From JAHDVS01 sp964370985 (lineage in GTDB: Bacteria; Actinomycetota; Thermoleophilia; Gaiellales; Gaiellaceae), in assembly GCA_964370985.1 (NCBI GenBank), contig CAYJLE010000014.1:6179-70178 (forward strand): 64,000 nucleotides of DNA. The letters are read 5' to 3'. The notes beneath the pieces were generated by a model. The model saw only the letters and a list, made by a program, of their open reading frames with translations, made no database searches and had not been told where the DNA came from. The translations under genes were made by a program, and so were the position numbers. The number at the start of each line of letters is the position of its first letter. Position 1 is the first letter of the stretch. Below, in pieces: positions 62,215 to 64,000 of the stretch.

Positions 62215-64000
62215 CGGGCGGCAGCCCGGACCTCTACGACGTCCAGACCTCCGCGCCGGGCCCGGCCGGCGTGCTGGCGCTGACGGACGACCTCCTCCGC
62301 GACAGCCCCTCCGGAGACCTCTTCGGCCTGACCCAGGGTGCCGGGATGGGCTGGGACCCGGCCAAGGTCGGCCGCGACCAGTGCCTGATCCTCTCCACGC
62401 AGGGCGGGCTGCGCGCCGACGACGGGACGCCGATCGCGCTCGGGTACCACACCGGACACTGGGAGGTAGGGCTGCTCGTGCGCGAGGCGGCCGAGGAGCT
62501 CGATCGTCTCGGCGCGCTGCCGTTCGCGGGAGCCGTCTCCGACCCCTGCGACGGCCGCTCCCAGGGGACGACGGCGATGTTCGACTCGCTCCCGTACCGC
62601 AACGACGCCGCGATCGTGCTGCGCCGCCTCATCCGGTCGCTGCCATTGCGCAGGGGCGTGATCGGCGTCGCAACCTGCGACAAGGGTCTGCCGGCGATGC
62701 TGATGGCGCTCGCCTCGTTCGGGGAGCTGGCCGGCGCGATCATCCCCGGCGGCGTGACGCTGCCACCCCGCTCCGGCGAGGACGCCGGGGCGGTGCAGAC
62801 GCTCGGCGCGCGCTTCGCGCACGGGCTCGTCACGCTCGAGCAGGCCGCGGAGCTCGGCTGCCGCGCGTGCGCCTCCCCCGGCGGGGGCTGCCAGTTCCTC
62901 GGCACGGCAGCGACGTCGCAGGTCGTCGCCGAGGGGCTCGGCCTGACCGTGCCGCACGCGGCGCTCGCCCCCTCCGGCCAGCCGATCTGGCTCGACGTCG
63001 CCCGGCGGACGGCCCGCGCCGTACACGAGCAGTGGCGGGACGGCCGGGCGCTCGGCGAGGTCCTGACGCCCGAGGCGATCGAGAACGCGATGCTCGCCCA
63101 CGCCGCGTTCGGCGGCTCGACGAACCTGATCCTGCACATCCCGGCGATCGCGCACGCCGCGGGGCTGCCGCGGCCGACCGTGGACGACTGGCGCCGGGTC
63201 AACCGGGCCGTCCCTCGGCTCGTCGACGCGCTCCCGAACGGGCCCCGGGACCACCCGACCGTGCGGGTCTTCCTCGCCGGCGGCGTGCCCGAGGTGATGC
63301 TCCACCTGCGGGCGCTCGGCCTCCTGAACGCCGGAGCGCGCACCGTGACCGGGCGCACGTGGGACGACCTGCTCGACGAGTGGGAGCAGAGCGAGAGGCG
63401 GGCGCGGCTGCGAGCCAGGCTCGCGGAGGCCGACGGGGTCGACCCCGACGACGTCATCTCGCCACCGGGCCGCGCCCGCGCGAAGGGCCTTACCTCCACG
63501 GTCTGCTTCCCCGGCGGGAACCTCGCCCCCGGCGGCAGCGTGATCAAGTCGACCGCGATCGACCCCGCCATGCTCGACGCCGGGGGCGTCTACCGGCTGA
63601 CGGGCCCCGCCCGCGTGTTCACGAGCGAGCCCGCAGCGATCGCGGCGATCAAGGGCACCGCGGGCGAGCAGATCCGGGCCGGGGACGTGATCGTGCTGGC
63701 CGGTCGCGGCCCCGTCGGCACCGGCATGGAGGAGGCCGCGCAGCTGACCTCGGCACTCAAGTTCCTGCCCTTCGGGCGGCACGTCGCCCTGATCACGGAC
63801 GCCCGCTTCTCGGGGGTCTCGACCGGGGCCTGCATCGGGCTCGTGACCCCGGAGGCGCTCGAGGGAGGCCCGATCGGGCGCCTCCTCGACGGCGACACGG
63901 TTCGCGTGGTCGTCGACACGGTCGGGCTCGAGGCGTCTGTCGACCTCGTCGGCCACGGCGAGGAGGAGTGGACACCGGAAGAGGCCGCGCGGGTCCTGGC
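62211..64000 (+). CDS. yjhG: D-xylonate-type dehydratase, YjhG/YagF family (C-terminus beyond window)
   Basis: At least 596 residues of an IlvD/Edd-superfamily dehydratase; the stop is beyond the window. The N-terminal half closely follows what I recall of YjhG/YagF: SPSGDLFGLTQGAGMGWDP (32-50), STQGG, GYHTGHWEVGLL and SDPCDGRSQGT. Iron-sulfur ligands are expected at Cys113 (DPCDG), Cys156 (TCDKG) and Cys227 (GGGCQF). It would convert D-xylonate or a similar aldonate to a 2-keto-3-deoxy acid, which the FAH-family enzyme at 23930 could dehydrate again. ATGA overlap with the methyltransferase gene. Confidence 0.9.
   Translation, partial: MTGGSPDLYDVQTSAPGPAGVLALTDDLLRDSPSGDLFGLTQGAGMGWDPAKVGRDQCLILSTQGGLRADDGTPIALGYHTGHWEVGLLVREAAEELDRLGALPFAGAVSDPCDGRSQGTTAMFDSLPYRNDAAIVLRRLIRSLPLRRGVIGVATCDKGLPAMLMALASFGELAGAIIPGGVTLPPRSGEDAGAVQTLGARFAHGLVTLEQAAELGCRACASPGGGCQFLGTAATSQVVAEGLGLTVPHAALAPSGQPIWLDVARRTARAVHEQWRDGRALGEVLTPEAIENAMLAHAAFGGSTNLILHIPAIAHAAGLPRPTVDDWRRVNRAVPRLVDALPNGPRDHPTVRVFLAGGVPEVMLHLRALGLLNAGARTVTGRTWDDLLDEWEQSERRARLRARLAEADGVDPDDVISPPGRARAKGLTSTVCFPGGNLAPGGSVIKSTAIDPAMLDAGGVYRLTGPARVFTSEPAAIAAIKGTAGEQIRAGDVIVLAGRGPVGTGMEEAAQLTSALKFLPFGRHVALITDARFSGVSTGACIGLVTPEALEGGPIGRLLDGDTVRVVVDTVGLEASVDLVGHGEEEWTPEEAARVL

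Overview
The window is high-GC (roughly 70% by eye) bacterial DNA with dense, overlapping operons, few Shine-Dalgarno gaps and many GTG starts. Gene content (several FCD-type GntR regulators, MalFGK-type sugar importers, Gfo/Idh/MocA dehydrogenases, xylose-isomerase-like TIM barrels, CaiB-type CoA-transferases, molybdenum hydroxylases) fits a soil or aquatic actinobacterium. Thermoleophilia (Gaiellales/Solirubrobacterales) is my guess and is not proven. Three runs of N (5087-5186, 39803-39812, 58804-58903) show this is a scaffold, probably from a metagenome or draft genome, and each run interrupts or abuts a gene. I saw no rRNA, tRNA, CRISPR array, insertion sequence or phage gene. The whole window looks like a catabolic island.

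Layout. 1-4490 (minus): MBL hydrolase, TIM-barrel isomerase, Gfo/Idh/MocA dehydrogenase, SDR and a DUF4432 protein cut by the window edge. 4862-11766 (plus): sugar ABC importer A (lipoprotein, two permeases, two different ATPases) plus a crotonase. 11790-19741 (minus): two GntR regulators framing two CaiB CoA-transferases, a crotonase, two Gfo/Idh/MocA dehydrogenases and an AttH/CrtC-like protein. 19814-28495 (minus): a molybdenum hydroxylase (FAD, 2Fe-2S and Moco subunits), an FAH-family 2-keto-3-deoxy-sugar-acid dehydratase, a ketoglutarate-semialdehyde-type dehydrogenase, a membrane-anchored propeller protein and a GH4 enzyme. 28586-33745 (minus): 3-hydroxyacyl-CoA dehydrogenase, MBL hydrolase, crotonase, a third CaiB and a binding-protein homologue without signal peptide; its GntR regulator is divergent at 33817. 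34642-41757 (minus): sugar ABC importer B, a paralogue of A with the same gene order, ending in a TIM-barrel isomerase; a GntR regulator diverges at 42039. 42873-49265 (plus): Fe-ADH, enolase-superfamily dehydratase, Zn-ADH, isomerase, Gfo/Idh/MocA and SDR. 49287-51128 (minus): a UroD-family methyltransferase and a GntR regulator. 51203-57738 (plus): a second molybdenum hydroxylase with its Moco subunit split in two genes, RidA, a polysaccharide deacetylase-like enzyme and an FAD oxidoreductase. 57735-64000: a corrinoid methyltransfer cassette (activase, corrinoid protein, IclR regulator on minus; UroD-like methyltransferase on plus) translationally coupled to a YjhG/YagF-type D-xylonate dehydratase cut by the window end.

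Together the genes suggest uptake of plant-derived sugars or sugar derivatives, oxidation to sugar acids, and the non-phosphorylative route: dehydratase (62211), FAH-family dehydratase (23930), semialdehyde dehydrogenase (22497), ending in 2-oxoglutarate. The corrinoid cassette next to the dehydratase raises the idea of demethylating O-methylated sugars or related methoxylated compounds. CoA-transferase/crotonase modules, present three times, handle unknown acids as CoA thioesters.
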